Positions 1-9,324 of a DNA stretch of 64,000 nucleotides are shown in pieces (position 1 is the first letter of the stretch; each line of letters opens with the position of its first letter). The notes under the pieces were generated by a model. The model saw only the letters and a program-made list of their open reading frames with translations. It was not told the DNA's origin and did not search any database. Origin of the DNA: Desulfobacter hydrogenophilus. Its GTDB lineage: Bacteria > Desulfobacterota > Desulfobacteria > Desulfobacterales > Desulfobacteraceae. A program made the position numbers and the translations under genes. The stretch covers positions 2,544,501-2,608,500 of the forward strand of contig NZ_CP036313.1 in assembly GCF_004319545.1 (NCBI RefSeq). Reading direction: 5' to 3'.

Positions 1-1
1 A

Positions 2-406
2 GGAGAAGCGCTTAGATTCGATGAAGTGGCGATTAAAGCAGGTGTCCGGGGAATTACAGCGACCATGACGATAATAGGTATGCTGTCCAGACCTGCCCGG
101 AAAAAGAAAATAATAGAAACCCTGTTTGTCGAAGATTCCTACTGGGTTCGTGCCCCTGCCAGTGGTATTTTGCATATGGAAAAGCCCCTTGGAAGCCGGA
201 TCACTAAAAATACCCGTATCGGCTTCATTGCAGATCCTTTTGGCGGGGATGAGATTGAGGTGTTTTCTGATGTTTCCGGTATGGTTATCGGGCGTCTTAA
301 TCTACCGCTTGTCCACCAGGGCGATGCGATTATTCACATTGCTTCGGTGGAAAAACTCAAAATGATTACACCTGTGATAAGCGATTTTAAAGAAGAGCTT
401 GAGTAG
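2..406 (+). CDS. Succinylglutamate desuccinylase/aspartoacylase family protein, C-terminal part (cut by window edge)
   Basis: The frame is open to the left edge, so the start lies outside the window; about 134 residues are visible. The text 'LRFDE..IKAGVRGI' followed by 'SRPARKK', a 'VRAPASGIL' stretch and 'GFIADPFGGDEIEV' matches the C-terminal half of zinc deacylases of the M14-like AstE/aspartoacylase family, where a small beta domain follows the peptidase-like core. The metal-binding residues would be upstream and cannot be checked. The substrate is unknown; in this family it is usually an N-acylated amino acid or a related amide. Its stop is followed by about 170 bases without a gene before the aor promoter, so it is probably a separate unit. 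Confidence 0.75.
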   Translation, partial: GEALRFDEVAIKAGVRGITATMTIIGMLSRPARKKKIIETLFVEDSYWVRAPASGILHMEKPLGSRITKNTRIGFIADPFGGDEIEVFSDVSGMVIGRLNLPLVHQGDAIIHIASVEKLKMITPVISDFKEELE

Positions 407-561
407 CTTTTTTCTTGAAAATACCTAAATCACATGTGTCGGAATTTGTCCGTATAGGTTAGATATTTCTTTTAACGCCTATTTACATCAACCCCTGATC
501 TTGAAAAATAACTTATTCTCCGTGGTGTTGAAGTTTATAAAATATTAATGATTTTAAATAG

Positions 562-590
562 TTGACATGGAATTTTCTAAATTTTAATAT
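562..590 (+). promoter_or_regulatory. Sigma-70-type promoter of the aor cluster
   Basis: TTGACA at 562-567 and TAATAT at 585-590 are separated by exactly 17 bases in an AT-rich stretch. The box lies about 90 bases before the aor start at 680. A transcription start near 597 would leave a leader of about 80 bases. No operator was recognised. Confidence 0.75.
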
Positions 591-679
591 AGAAGACAGT
601 GTAGAACAGGGCCACGTTTTTTAAACAGATAATTATGAAAAAGGCTGGCCGATTAAAAGATAGAATCAAGGAGCACCTC

Positions 680-2407
680 ATGTCACAAATATTAAGAATA
701 AATACCAGGGAAAAAACCTATTCATTTGAAACACCGGCCGAAGATATTGCAAATCTTGGCGGACGTGCCCTGACGTCGAGAATGATTTTAAATGAAGTCC
801 CTGCCACATCCCACCCTTTAAGCAAGTATAACAAACTGGTCTTTGCACCGGGGTTGTTATCCGGCTCTCCTGCTGCCAACTCAGGACGGCTTTCCGTGGG
901 TGGAAAATCTCCGTTGACCGGCGGCATTAAAGAGAGTAACAGCGGTGGTCTTGTTTCCCAGAAACTGGCACGCCTCGGGATTAAAGCCCTGGTTTTGGAG
1001 GATAAACCTGAAGATGACGGGTTTTCCATGATTGTTATTAAAAAAGACAGTGTTGAGTTCCTTGCCGCAGACGAATATGCGGGTGTATGCAACGGGGATA
1101 TGATCACAAAGCTCTGGGACCGGTTTGGAAAACGTGTGGCCACCGCAAGTATCGGGGTTGCCGGGGAACAGCGCCTGACATCGGCATCCATCCAGTTTGC
1201 CGATCCCAAGGGACATCCTGGCCGGGCAGCCGGTCGCGGTGGTCTTGGGGCCGTAATGGGGTCAAAGAAGATCAAGGCCATTGTGGTGGATGACAAAGGT
1301 ACGGACCGTGTGCCACTCCATGACCCAGAAGCCTTTAAGGCCGCCAATAAAAAATGGGTGGAACTGCTTACGTCTCATCCGGTTTCAGGCCAGGGTCTGC
1401 CTATCTACGGTACCGCCGTTCTGGTCAATGTCATTAACGAAGCCGGTGCCATGCCGACCAAGAATTTCAGGACCGGACGATTTGAATATGCCCAGGATAT
1501 CAGTGGCGAAACCATGGCAGCCAACATTGAAAAACGCGGTGGAGTTGCTGCGGAAGGGTGTCATCCGGGCTGTGTGATCAAATGTTCTCAGATTTACAAT
1601 GACAAGGACAATAACTACCTCACCTCGGGGTTTGAATATGAGACCATCTGGGCTTTTGGCTCCCATTGCCTGATCAAGGATCTGGATGATATTGCCATGA
1701 TGGACAGACTGTGTGACGATTTTGGCGTTGATACCATTGATACGGGTGTGGCCATAGGCATTGCCATGGAAGCTGGCATTATTCCCTGGGGAGACGGCAA
1801 AGCGGCCATAGAACTGCTTAGAAAAGTGGGTACAGGCGATCCCATGGGCAAAATTATCGGAAACGGTGCCGCTTTTACCGGTCAGGCCCTAGGCATTGAT
1901 CGGGTGCCGGTGGTAAAACGCCAGGCACTGCCGGCCTATGACCCAAGAGCGGTCAAAGCCGTAGGTGTTACATATGCTACATCCACTATGGGCGCAGATC
2001 ATACCGCAGGATACGGTGTGTGCCAGAATATTTTAGGCGTGGGCGGTTCCATTGATCCGTTGAAAAAGGACAATAACGTGGAAACCTCCAAGACCCTGCA
2101 GATCGCCACCGCAGCCATTGATGCTGCTGGGTTGTGTTTGTTCGTGGCCTTTCCGATACTTGACAATCCCGAAGGTCTGCAGATGGTTGTGGATATGATC
2201 AATGCAAGGTATGGCCTGAGTCTTGTGGTTGATGATGTAGCAAGCCTCGGTATTTCCATTCTAAAAGATGAGCTGGAATTTAACCGCCGGGCCGGTTTCA
2301 CCCCAAAGGATGACCGTCTGCCCGATATGTTCAAGGAAGAGGTTGCCCCGCACAATACCACCTGGGATTTCACAGATGAGGAACTTGCCGAAGCCGTAAA
2401 ATTTTAA
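680..2407 (+). CDS. aor: Tungsten-containing aldehyde:ferredoxin oxidoreductase
   Basis: Oxidises aldehydes to carboxylic acids in the cytoplasm with ferredoxin as acceptor, using a tungsten bis-pterin cofactor and one [4Fe-4S] cluster. The 575-residue product has the family's N-terminal domain ('NLGGRALTSRMI', 'FAPGLLSG'), the pterin-binding stretch 'GRGGLGAVMGSKKIKA' near residue 190, a cluster motif 'CHPGCVIKC' near residue 295 and the late cluster cysteine in 'GLCLFVAFP' near 485. I place the start at 680 because AAGGAG at 668-673 sits at ideal spacing; an in-frame ATG at 635 has no such site. A sulfur-carrier pair and a ThiF-like gene follow, consistent with cofactor supply. Exact aldehyde substrate is not visible. 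Confidence 0.95.
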   Translation: MSQILRINTREKTYSFETPAEDIANLGGRALTSRMILNEVPATSHPLSKYNKLVFAPGLLSGSPAANSGRLSVGGKSPLTGGIKESNSGGLVSQKLARLGIKALVLEDKPEDDGFSMIVIKKDSVEFLAADEYAGVCNGDMITKLWDRFGKRVATASIGVAGEQRLTSASIQFADPKGHPGRAAGRGGLGAVMGSKKIKAIVVDDKGTDRVPLHDPEAFKAANKKWVELLTSHPVSGQGLPIYGTAVLVNVINEAGAMPTKNFRTGRFEYAQDISGETMAANIEKRGGVAAEGCHPGCVIKCSQIYNDKDNNYLTSGFEYETIWAFGSHCLIKDLDDIAMMDRLCDDFGVDTIDTGVAIGIAMEAGIIPWGDGKAAIELLRKVGTGDPMGKIIGNGAAFTGQALGIDRVPVVKRQALPAYDPRAVKAVGVTYATSTMGADHTAGYGVCQNILGVGGSIDPLKKDNNVETSKTLQIATAAIDAAGLCLFVAFPILDNPEGLQMVVDMINARYGLSLVVDDVASLGISILKDELEFNRRAGFTPKDDRLPDMFKEEVAPHNTTWDFTDEELAEAVKF

Positions 2408-2421
2408 TTTGTTTTAACCGT

Positions 2422-2466
2422 TTTCCGGGGCAATGCCGTATAGTCTGCCCCGGAAATTTTTTATTT
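2422..2466 (+). terminator. Rho-independent terminator after aor, inside the cluster
   Basis: The arms TTTCCGGGGCA (2422-2432) and TGCCCCGGAAA (2446-2456) pair perfectly over 11 bases and are followed by a T-rich run. It lies only about 20 bases before the moaD-like gene at 2485, so it likely lets a fraction of aor transcripts read through and keeps aor mRNA in excess. Confidence 0.85.
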
Positions 2467-2484
2467 TAGGTGGTTGTAAATCAC

Positions 2485-2802
2485 ATGACCAGTGTACTTT
2501 TTAATGCGTTTTCATTTTTACAGAAAAAACTTAAAGCGCAAAATATTCCTTGTGTAAATGCTGTTCTTGATTTAGAGGACGGTCAATGTGTAAAGGATCT
2601 TTTAGACGGTCTGGGAATAGCGCCCCAGGAGATTGAAGGGGTATTTGTTAACGGGAAGATCGCCCCCCTTGACACCCTGCTTCATGACGGTGACCGGATT
2701 GGGGCTCTGCCGCCGGGTACCCCCGGGCCATATCGACTTCTTTTAGGGCTTGTCTCTTCCCCCAATAAAGAATCAGACGAAAAACCGGACAGCATTAAAT
2801 GA
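2485..2802 (+). CDS. MoaD/ThiS-like beta-grasp protein without C-terminal Gly-Gly
   Basis: A 105-residue protein of the ubiquitin-like sulfur-carrier fold: 'GVFVNGKIAPLDTLLHDGDRIGALPP' is the strand-turn-strand end of MoaD/ThiS and of Mut7-C-type ubiquitin-like domains. Unlike a true sulfur carrier it does not end in Gly-Gly but continues about 30 residues past 'GTPGPY'. It may be a structural or donor-binding partner for tungsten cofactor assembly rather than a carrier. The ATG at 2485 is preceded by AGGTGG; an in-frame GTG at 2470 is the alternative. Its last codons overlap the next gene. Confidence 0.7.
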   Translation: MTSVLFNAFSFLQKKLKAQNIPCVNAVLDLEDGQCVKDLLDGLGIAPQEIEGVFVNGKIAPLDTLLHDGDRIGALPPGTPGPYRLLLGLVSSPNKESDEKPDSIK

Positions 2803-3038
2803 AAATAGAAATCAGACTTTTTGCCACGCTTGCTTCCTATGCCAGCCATGGGGAGATGGATGCTGACGCTTGTCTCAGTTTTGATGGCCCTGCCACTATA
2901 CGGGATGCGGTCCAGCGTTTAGGTGTCCCTGAGCAAGAGATTAAGCTGGTGTTTCTCAATGGGGTTGGCGTGTCCCTGGATTCTTCTCTAAAAGACAAAG
3001 ACCGTGTGGGAATTTTTCCCCCCATTGGGGGCGGATGA
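2799..3038 (+). CDS. MoaD-type sulfur carrier protein
   Basis: A 79-residue beta-grasp protein ending in 'GIFPPIGGG', the flexible Gly-Gly tail that is adenylated and thiocarboxylated in molybdopterin/tungstopterin synthase small subunits. The N-terminus 'MKIEIRLFATLASYA' is typical of MoaD. It overlaps the upstream gene by 4 bases and the ThiF-like gene by 4 bases (ATGA), so the three are translationally coupled. The obvious role is sulfur donation to the pterin of the upstream aldehyde oxidoreductase; that specificity is inferred from neighbourhood only. Confidence 0.85.
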   Translation: MKIEIRLFATLASYASHGEMDADACLSFDGPATIRDAVQRLGVPEQEIKLVFLNGVGVSLDSSLKDKDRVGIFPPIGGG

Positions 3039-3880
3039 TGCCAACGGATCATTCACTGGAATCCAGGGCACGGATTGAAAAAGACAGCCGGGGTGAAAGC
3101 TGTCGCGTCATTTGTGAACAGGACCTTCTGGAATTGTCTCAAATTTTGAATATCCCGTTGCATCAGATGTATCTGCAAAGCATGGAAAAGGGTATTGTGC
3201 CTTTGCGTTATCTTCGCAACATGCCTTCCATCACTTTAAAACAGCAAATCACCCTGCAAACGTCCCAAGTGGCCGTGGTTGGCGCAGGCGGCCTTGGTGG
3301 CTATGTTATAGAAGGCCTTTGCCGCCTGGGAATCGGCGCGCTTCACATCTTTGACCCGGACGCTTTTGATGAAACTAATCTCAACCGTCAGGTTTTTGCA
3401 AGGCAAAATACTTTGGGCTATCCCAAGGTCCAGGTGATGCAAGAATGCTGTCGCCTGATCAATCCTGCTGTACAGATTACGGCCCATCAAATTGCAGTGA
3501 AGGGTCAGACTCAGGATGATCTGTTTGCAGATGTCCAGGTGATTGTTGATGCCCTTGATACACCAGGTGACAGATTGACCCTGGCTGCCATTGCCGGTAA
3601 ATGCTGTTTACCTTTGGTACATGGGGCCGTTGCCGGATTCGGGGGGCGGGTGATGGTCATCCATCCCTTGGATGGGCGTATGGAAACGCTTTATGGCGGC
3701 CAGGAAAACGCCTGTTCAGCCGAACACCTTTTAGGTACGCCGGTTTTGTCTCCGGCATTTATTGCATCATTTCAGATGATGGCTGTGCTCAATATCCTTT
3801 TTGGAAAAAATCAGTCCAGAGACAGCCGGATGATCTATGTGGATATGGAGAAGCCATCCCTGGATTTTTTTGAGTTTTAG
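3035..3880 (+). CDS. ThiF/MoeB/HesA family E1-like adenylyltransferase
   Basis: Activates the C-terminus of a sulfur carrier by ATP-dependent adenylation. After about 75 N-terminal residues, the Rossmann core starts with 'VAVVGAGGLGGYV' and continues with the diagnostic 'NLNRQVFARQ' (ATP and Mg contact) and 'VDALDTPGDR'. At 281 residues it matches the single-domain MoeB/ThiF length. I see no pair of CxxC motifs, so the structural zinc of classical MoeB is probably absent. The natural partner is the Gly-Gly protein encoded immediately upstream. It ends 2 bases from the convergent ftsY stop. Confidence 0.85.
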   Translation: MMPTDHSLESRARIEKDSRGESCRVICEQDLLELSQILNIPLHQMYLQSMEKGIVPLRYLRNMPSITLKQQITLQTSQVAVVGAGGLGGYVIEGLCRLGIGALHIFDPDAFDETNLNRQVFARQNTLGYPKVQVMQECCRLINPAVQITAHQIAVKGQTQDDLFADVQVIVDALDTPGDRLTLAAIAGKCCLPLVHGAVAGFGGRVMVIHPLDGRMETLYGGQENACSAEHLLGTPVLSPAFIASFQMMAVLNILFGKNQSRDSRMIYVDMEKPSLDFFEF

Positions 3881-3882
3881 AA

Positions 3883-5097
3883 TCAGTCATCAAACAGCGC
3901 ATCGATAAAGCGTTTTGCATCAAATTCCTGCAGATCTTCGATGGCCTCACCCACACCGATGTAGGCAATGGGCAACTTCATGGTGGATGACACTGCTGCC
4001 ACAATCCCACCCTTAGCTGTACCGTCCAGTTTGGTGACACTCATCTGGGTTAGTCCCACGGCCTTGTGGAAAATATCTGCCTGGGAAAGGGCATTTTGGC
4101 CGGTGGTGGCGTCAATGACCATCATTACATCATGGGGTGCACCCTTGTATTTTTTATCCACAGAGCGCTTGATCTTCTTTAGCTCTTCCATGAGATTTTT
4201 CTGGGTGTGCAGCCTGCCTGCCGTGTCAATGAGCACCACATCTGCCCCCCTTGCCATGCCCGCCTCAACGGCATCGTAGGCAACTGCGGCAGGGTCTGCC
4301 CCTTCTTTGTGCCTGACAATGTCCGCACCGGCGCGCCGGGCCCAGATTTCAACCTGTTCAATGGCTGCGGCCCTGAACGTGTCTGCCGCTGCAATCAAGA
4401 CTTTTTTGCCTTCGGCTTTATATTTCATGGCCAGTTTGCCAAGTGTGGTTGTTTTGCCGGTTCCATTAACACCTACCATCATGATGACATAGGGTGTGGG
4501 AATGGATGGGGCAGGGGGGCCGGGTTCATGGAAAAGGGTGAGCAACTCATCTTTGAGCACCTGACGAAGTTGATCAGCCGTGGACAAACCACGGCTTTTT
4601 TTCTTGATCCGCGCCATCATGTCCATGGTGATGTCAATGCCAAGATCAGAGGTGACCAGGCGTTCTTCGAGATTATCAAACAGGTCGTCATCTATGGATT
4701 TGGCCGAGGAGAACAGTTCTGTGACATCCGTATTTAAAACAGTCCGGGTTTTGGCCAGACCGGATTTAAGTTTTGAGAGCAGTCCTGTACCTTCGTTGAT
4801 TTCTGGCTTTTTTTGAACCGGTTCTTCAGTCTGGACATTTTGCTGGTCTATATCCGGTTCTATACCCGGCTCAGGTTCCTTCGCCGGTGCCTTATCCATG
4901 GCGGATTCCCCGGGCAAGACCGGCTTTTCCCCCACAAAGTCCTTTGCCTTTTTAGATTCATCTGACCGCAAGTCCGGTCCTATGTCTGGTTGCAAAGAAG
5001 GTTCCGGAGAACTTGGCTCTTCTTGGGGTCTATTTTTTTCTGAAACGGGTTCTGTCTCAGGGGTTTTCTTTCTCTTCTTAAAAAAGCTGAATACCAC
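3883..5097 (-). CDS. ftsY: Signal recognition particle receptor FtsY
   Basis: GTPase that docks SRP-ribosome complexes at the membrane. The first about 110 residues form an acidic, Pro/Glu/Lys-rich A domain. The NG domain follows with P-loop 'GVNGTGKTTTLGKLA' near residue 210, 'DTFRAAAIEQ', the G3 motif 'DTAGR' and the G4 motif 'TKLDGTAKGG'. The C-terminus 'GVGEAIEDLQEFD' is the FtsY signature. Length 404 is normal for a form with an A domain. GTG is chosen as start because AGGAG lies 8 bases upstream. It is a single gene converging on the thiF-like gene. Confidence 0.97.
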   Translation of the reverse strand: MVFSFFKKRKKTPETEPVSEKNRPQEEPSSPEPSLQPDIGPDLRSDESKKAKDFVGEKPVLPGESAMDKAPAKEPEPGIEPDIDQQNVQTEEPVQKKPEINEGTGLLSKLKSGLAKTRTVLNTDVTELFSSAKSIDDDLFDNLEERLVTSDLGIDITMDMMARIKKKSRGLSTADQLRQVLKDELLTLFHEPGPPAPSIPTPYVIMMVGVNGTGKTTTLGKLAMKYKAEGKKVLIAAADTFRAAAIEQVEIWARRAGADIVRHKEGADPAAVAYDAVEAGMARGADVVLIDTAGRLHTQKNLMEELKKIKRSVDKKYKGAPHDVMMVIDATTGQNALSQADIFHKAVGLTQMSVTKLDGTAKGGIVAAVSSTMKLPIAYIGVGEAIEDLQEFDAKRFIDALFDD

Positions 5098-5361
5098 CCT
5101 TGTATCTCCTCATTGGGTTTTAGGGACCCGGCGCAAAGTCTGTAGCATTTATTTTTTCCGAGTTCCTAATCATGTGTCTTAATTTGTTGATTTTAAATCC
5201 TGATTTGCCAATCGGCTAAAATCCGGGTTAATATGTGGCATCTTTTACAATTTTTAGCAGACGCAATCAAGCCTTGGGTCTGTTAAATTAACTTTACTTT
5301 CCTTGTCTCACTGGTTAAAAGTAAGCAACCATTATAAGTCGTTTAAATTTGGGGATACATT

Positions 5362-6777
5362 ATGGCCGAACAACGCGACGATAAAACTGACCAATTACAA
5401 GCTGAAATAATTAAATTAAGAACCCAGAAGGATCGCCTGCTCAAGGAACTGGATGCCGTCGAGGCACAGTATGGAAATCTTGATAGCCTTTACAGAAGGT
5501 ATTTTCCCATTATTTTAGATGTGCTTTCCCGGGATGGAACGGCATTGGGGAACGCCTGCAACCAGCTGGGTGCGGCCATGCGGAAAAAAGCTTCCCCGGC
5601 TAAAATTGAGTACATTTTCGGTCAGATCAAAACCGCCATGATCCAGGAAGATATCGGACCTGCTGTTGCCAAAAAAAAGAAAGGTTTTTTTTCCTCTCTT
5701 CGGAAAAATTCATCCGAAAATCAGGTGCTGGACAATCTCAGGCAAAGTTACCAGGATGTGGTGAATTATTTGAAATCCAACCTGGATAAAAAATATACCG
5801 GAAAATTGGAATCAATTACTTCAAATCTGATTAAGATAGAAGAAATACAAGAGTTTGAAGAGGTTCGGGAAAATATCTTTTCTCTTATTTTTAATTATAT
5901 TTCAGAAACTAACCAGGATCGGGAAAAGGTGAATGCCTTTATCCGGGATATCGTGGCAAGGATTTTTGAAATTGAAAAGAGACTGGCCTCTTCCTATGAG
6001 CACACAAGTTCTCTGCTTTCCTCAAATCAGGGTTTTGAATCCATCTTAAATAACGAAATGGTTGGGATCAAAAATTCATTTGATGCGGCTGAAAGTCTAG
6101 ATGATTTACGGGTAAAGATTTCTACGGGGCTTTCTTCCATTGAAAAGGCATTGCAGAAAAAGCAGAAAGTGGACCAGGCCATTAGTCGGCTGGCTAAAAA
6201 AAGCAAGACCTCCTTTACCTCTGGATTTGCAAAACTCAAGCAAGAGTTGCAGGCTGCCACAAAATATTCCGAAGCGCTGGAGAAAAAACTCAACGAGGAT
6301 CAACTGACCGGTGCCAAAAACCGCAGGGCCTATGACAAGAAAATTGGGGAGGAGATGGACCGGTTTCTGCGGTATAAAAATATTTTTTCCCTTTTGGTCA
6401 TTGACGCGGATAAATTTAAAAATATTAATGATACCTATGGACACGCCATTGGTGATAGGTGTCTGCAGGAAATTATTAAACGGACCCAGCCTTTATTAAG
6501 AAAAAGTGATATGCTTGCCCGGTATGGCGGCGAAGAGTTTGCTGTCATTATGCCCGAGACAGATACAAAGGGTGCAATGAAGGTTGCGGAAAAAATCCGT
6601 CAGACCATAGAAAAAATTGAATTCCTGTATAAAGAGCAAGCCGTTAGGGTTACGGTCAGCATTGGCGTTTCCTGCATCAAGGAAGGTGATACGTCCCCAA
6701 CGGATTTATTTGAACGGGCAGATATGGCTGTATACAAGGCAAAGGAAAATGGTCGAAATCAGGTTATGGCACAGTAA
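5362..6777 (+). CDS. Diguanylate cyclase (GGDEF) with a long helical N-terminal region
   Basis: Makes c-di-GMP. The C-terminal GGDEF domain (about residues 305-470) carries the active-site loop 'RYGGEEF', and an intact inhibitory site RKSD lies five residues before it, so product inhibition is likely. Residues 1-300 are predicted mostly helical and charged, with coiled-coil-like stretches and no membrane segment or signal peptide, so this is a cytosolic enzyme with an unassigned sensory region. A Lys/Phe/Ser-rich linker occurs near residue 105. The pfp gene starts 17 bases after it, so the two may be cotranscribed. Confidence 0.9.
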   Translation: MAEQRDDKTDQLQAEIIKLRTQKDRLLKELDAVEAQYGNLDSLYRRYFPIILDVLSRDGTALGNACNQLGAAMRKKASPAKIEYIFGQIKTAMIQEDIGPAVAKKKKGFFSSLRKNSSENQVLDNLRQSYQDVVNYLKSNLDKKYTGKLESITSNLIKIEEIQEFEEVRENIFSLIFNYISETNQDREKVNAFIRDIVARIFEIEKRLASSYEHTSSLLSSNQGFESILNNEMVGIKNSFDAAESLDDLRVKISTGLSSIEKALQKKQKVDQAISRLAKKSKTSFTSGFAKLKQELQAATKYSEALEKKLNEDQLTGAKNRRAYDKKIGEEMDRFLRYKNIFSLLVIDADKFKNINDTYGHAIGDRCLQEIIKRTQPLLRKSDMLARYGGEEFAVIMPETDTKGAMKVAEKIRQTIEKIEFLYKEQAVRVTVSIGVSCIKEGDTSPTDLFERADMAVYKAKENGRNQVMAQ

Positions 6778-6794
6778 AAAAATCTGGAGTAATA

Positions 6795-8888
6795 ATGGAA
6801 TACAACACCCTGAATATCCCCTCCGACCTGCGGGTCCAGGCGATTCAAACCATGAATGAGGACAGCAAGGAAGCCCTGGCAAGACAACGGTTTTCTCCTG
6901 AAAAAATAGATATTTTTAATGAATCACATACATCTCTTGAGACATTGAATGAATACCGTTTTTTGAAAGATACCGAGGCCGAACGTATGCTGCCGGGAAT
7001 TATCAATAATCGCGTACAGCAGGTGATTATAAATCCTAACCCCGATGAAAATGTAAAGTTGGGATTTTCAAAGCCGCGACATATCGGTGTGGTTTTTTCC
7101 GGTGGTCCGGCTCCGGGTGGGCACAATGTAATTGCAGGCATCTTTGATGAGATGAAACGTTTCAACAGCGCGTCAAAGATGTTCGGGTTCATAAAAGGGC
7201 CTGAAGGGATGCTTGAAAATCGGTATATTGAGATCACTGCAGGGTTGGTGGACACCCACCGGAACATGGGCGGTTTTAACATGATTAAAACCGGGCGGAC
7301 CAAAATTGATTCCGGCAGCAAAATGGAATTGGCCCTGACTGTATGCAAGGGATTGAAGCTGGATGCATTGGTGATCATCGGTGGGGATGATTCTAATACC
7401 AACGCCGCTTTTCTGGCCCAGCATTTCAAATCCTCAGGGATAAAAGTCATTGGTATACCTAAAACCATTGACGGCGATATCCAGGTAAAAACAGAAGACG
7501 GCAAGGTCTTGTGCGCCACCTCCTTTGGATTTCATTCTGCGGCCCGGGCTTTTGCACAAAATATTGCCAATCTGGCCAATGACGGCAGCTCCGACATTAA
7601 ATACTGGCATGTATGCAAGGTCATGGGCCGGGTGGCAAGCCATCTTACGCTGGAGACAGCGCTTCAGACCCATGTGAATATCGCCTTGATCGGTGAAGAG
7701 TTAGCTGACTATGTGGACCAGGAGCGTATGTCCAAGGCCCGGGAGCAGGGCGAACAGATTGATTATAACGCCTATGGGATGACCCTGCGCCATCTGTCCC
7801 GGATGATCTGTGACATTATTGTCCGGCGGGCCGCATTCGGCAAAAATTACGGACTGATGATCATTCCCGAAGGCATCCTGGAGTTTATCAATGAAATCCA
7901 GTTGTTCATCACAAAACTCAATAAAATTATTGCAGATTATAATAGAATCCATGACTTGGATTTCCACAGGTCATTTCCCACCCTGAACGAAAAATTGGAT
8001 TATCTGCGTAGGATTTCCCAGGGCATGATGGACAAGGGCCGGTTTCCCATATGGAATATCCGGGATGATGAACTGTTCAACCAGCTGCCCGGGTTTTTCA
8101 GAGAAGGGCTTCTGGTGGAAAGGGATCTTCACGGCAATTTCCAATTTTCCCAGGTTGAAACCGAGAAGATCATTATGGACATGGTTAAAGAGTATCTGGA
8201 TGTGCTTCGGGAGCAGGGGCGGTACAAGGTTGGTATTCTTCGGGATGACTATGTTTCGCTTATGGATGATGCGGGCATGGATCCCGAATTGTTTGCCCCA
8301 ACATTATTTAAGAACCCCCAGGATAAATATGTACTGGTCAAGCCGGATATCATCTCCCTTAAAACTCTGAAGCTTGCCCTGGTCAATGCGGGTATGCTGG
8401 ATTCTGAAGAAGAAACCCCACAGATTTTTGTAAACATATTTAAAAAGTCCCAGGCCGAATTTAAAATTCAGACCCATTTTTACGGGTATGACGGCCGGGG
8501 CACTGATCCAACCTATTTTGACTGTTGTTATGCTTACAACTTAGGACTTACGGCCTTTCATCTGATTGCAGGCGGTGCCACAGGCCAGATGGCGGCCATT
8601 ATCAACCTGGAAAAAGAGATTGACCAGTGGCAGCCGGCCGGTATCCCCATTGCCCGGCTTATGCACCTTGAGGAACGCAAAGGACGCCTGGAACTGGTCA
8701 TGGAAAAAAGCATTGTTGACCTGGAATCCAACGCCTTTAAGGTGTTCAAGGCGATCAGGGAGGATTGGGTGGCGGCCTGTGCCTGTCCTGACCGGTTCAG
8801 AAATCCGGGGGCCATCGGATTTTCAAAAGAGATGGAAGAGGACCGGCCTTTAACCCTTCAGCTCAACGCCCTGCAATTTCAGGAATAG
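6795..8888 (+). CDS. pfp: PPi-dependent 6-phosphofructokinase
   Basis: Interconverts fructose 6-phosphate and fructose 1,6-bisphosphate using pyrophosphate. Diagnostic features are 'GVVFSGGPAPGGHNVIAG' near residue 95, 'IIGGDDSNTNA' near 195 (the second Asp, replacing the Gly of ATP enzymes, marks PPi use) and the catalytic 'PKTIDGD' loop near 220. At 697 residues it belongs to the long PFP group related to the plant beta subunit. The enzyme is reversible and suits an anaerobe saving ATP. Its last 26 bases overlap, on the opposite strand, the end of a decayed outer-membrane-protein fragment. Confidence 0.95.
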   Translation: MEYNTLNIPSDLRVQAIQTMNEDSKEALARQRFSPEKIDIFNESHTSLETLNEYRFLKDTEAERMLPGIINNRVQQVIINPNPDENVKLGFSKPRHIGVVFSGGPAPGGHNVIAGIFDEMKRFNSASKMFGFIKGPEGMLENRYIEITAGLVDTHRNMGGFNMIKTGRTKIDSGSKMELALTVCKGLKLDALVIIGGDDSNTNAAFLAQHFKSSGIKVIGIPKTIDGDIQVKTEDGKVLCATSFGFHSAARAFAQNIANLANDGSSDIKYWHVCKVMGRVASHLTLETALQTHVNIALIGEELADYVDQERMSKAREQGEQIDYNAYGMTLRHLSRMICDIIVRRAAFGKNYGLMIIPEGILEFINEIQLFITKLNKIIADYNRIHDLDFHRSFPTLNEKLDYLRRISQGMMDKGRFPIWNIRDDELFNQLPGFFREGLLVERDLHGNFQFSQVETEKIIMDMVKEYLDVLREQGRYKVGILRDDYVSLMDDAGMDPELFAPTLFKNPQDKYVLVKPDIISLKTLKLALVNAGMLDSEEETPQIFVNIFKKSQAEFKIQTHFYGYDGRGTDPTYFDCCYAYNLGLTAFHLIAGGATGQMAAIINLEKEIDQWQPAGIPIARLMHLEERKGRLELVMEKSIVDLESNAFKVFKAIREDWVAACACPDRFRNPGAIGFSKEMEEDRPLTLQLNALQFQE

Positions 8889-9312
8889 ACCTGATATTGG
8901 GGGGGGGCGTGGTCAAGTCGGTTTCCGGAATGACATACCCGCCGTACTCTGTGCCGGGTGCGCCCCAGTTTAAAAGGGCGATCATGGTGATACTAACATT
9001 GTCGGAAAAATTATAAACAACCCGGGGTAACAACATGCCTGATCCATCGTGGAGGTTGACGATGGGGGTGATGTTGATGTATGCGTTGACCAGGGGATGG
9101 ATCTCCAGGTTGACATTGGCACTGGCATACCATCTGCCCAAAGCAAAAAGTTCGCCTCTGTCCAGGCGATCTGAAACTGCCGGGTCCAGCAGTTTTTGGC
9201 TGTGATCATTGTCGGAAAGTCCGTTGTAATACAGTTCCACATATCCGTACCAGTTCCTATTGACCCATATCCAGGAATAATCCAGGTTGACCATACCGGA
9301 GATGTAAAAAGA
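8863..9312 (-). pseudogene. C-terminal fragment of an outer-membrane beta-barrel-like protein
   Basis: About 150 residues of alternating aromatic and polar strands ('SGMVNLDYSWIW', 'NWYGYVELYYNGL', 'NLEIHPLVNAYI', 'LPRVVYNFSDNV') look like consecutive barrel strands. No start codon with ribosome site or signal peptide exists: upstream the frame runs straight into a broken ABC transporter gene. It is therefore the tail of a once larger gene, joined to the ABC remnant by a deletion. The exact porin family could not be named. Confidence 0.65.
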
Positions 9313-9324
9313 GCGTCTCCGGCT

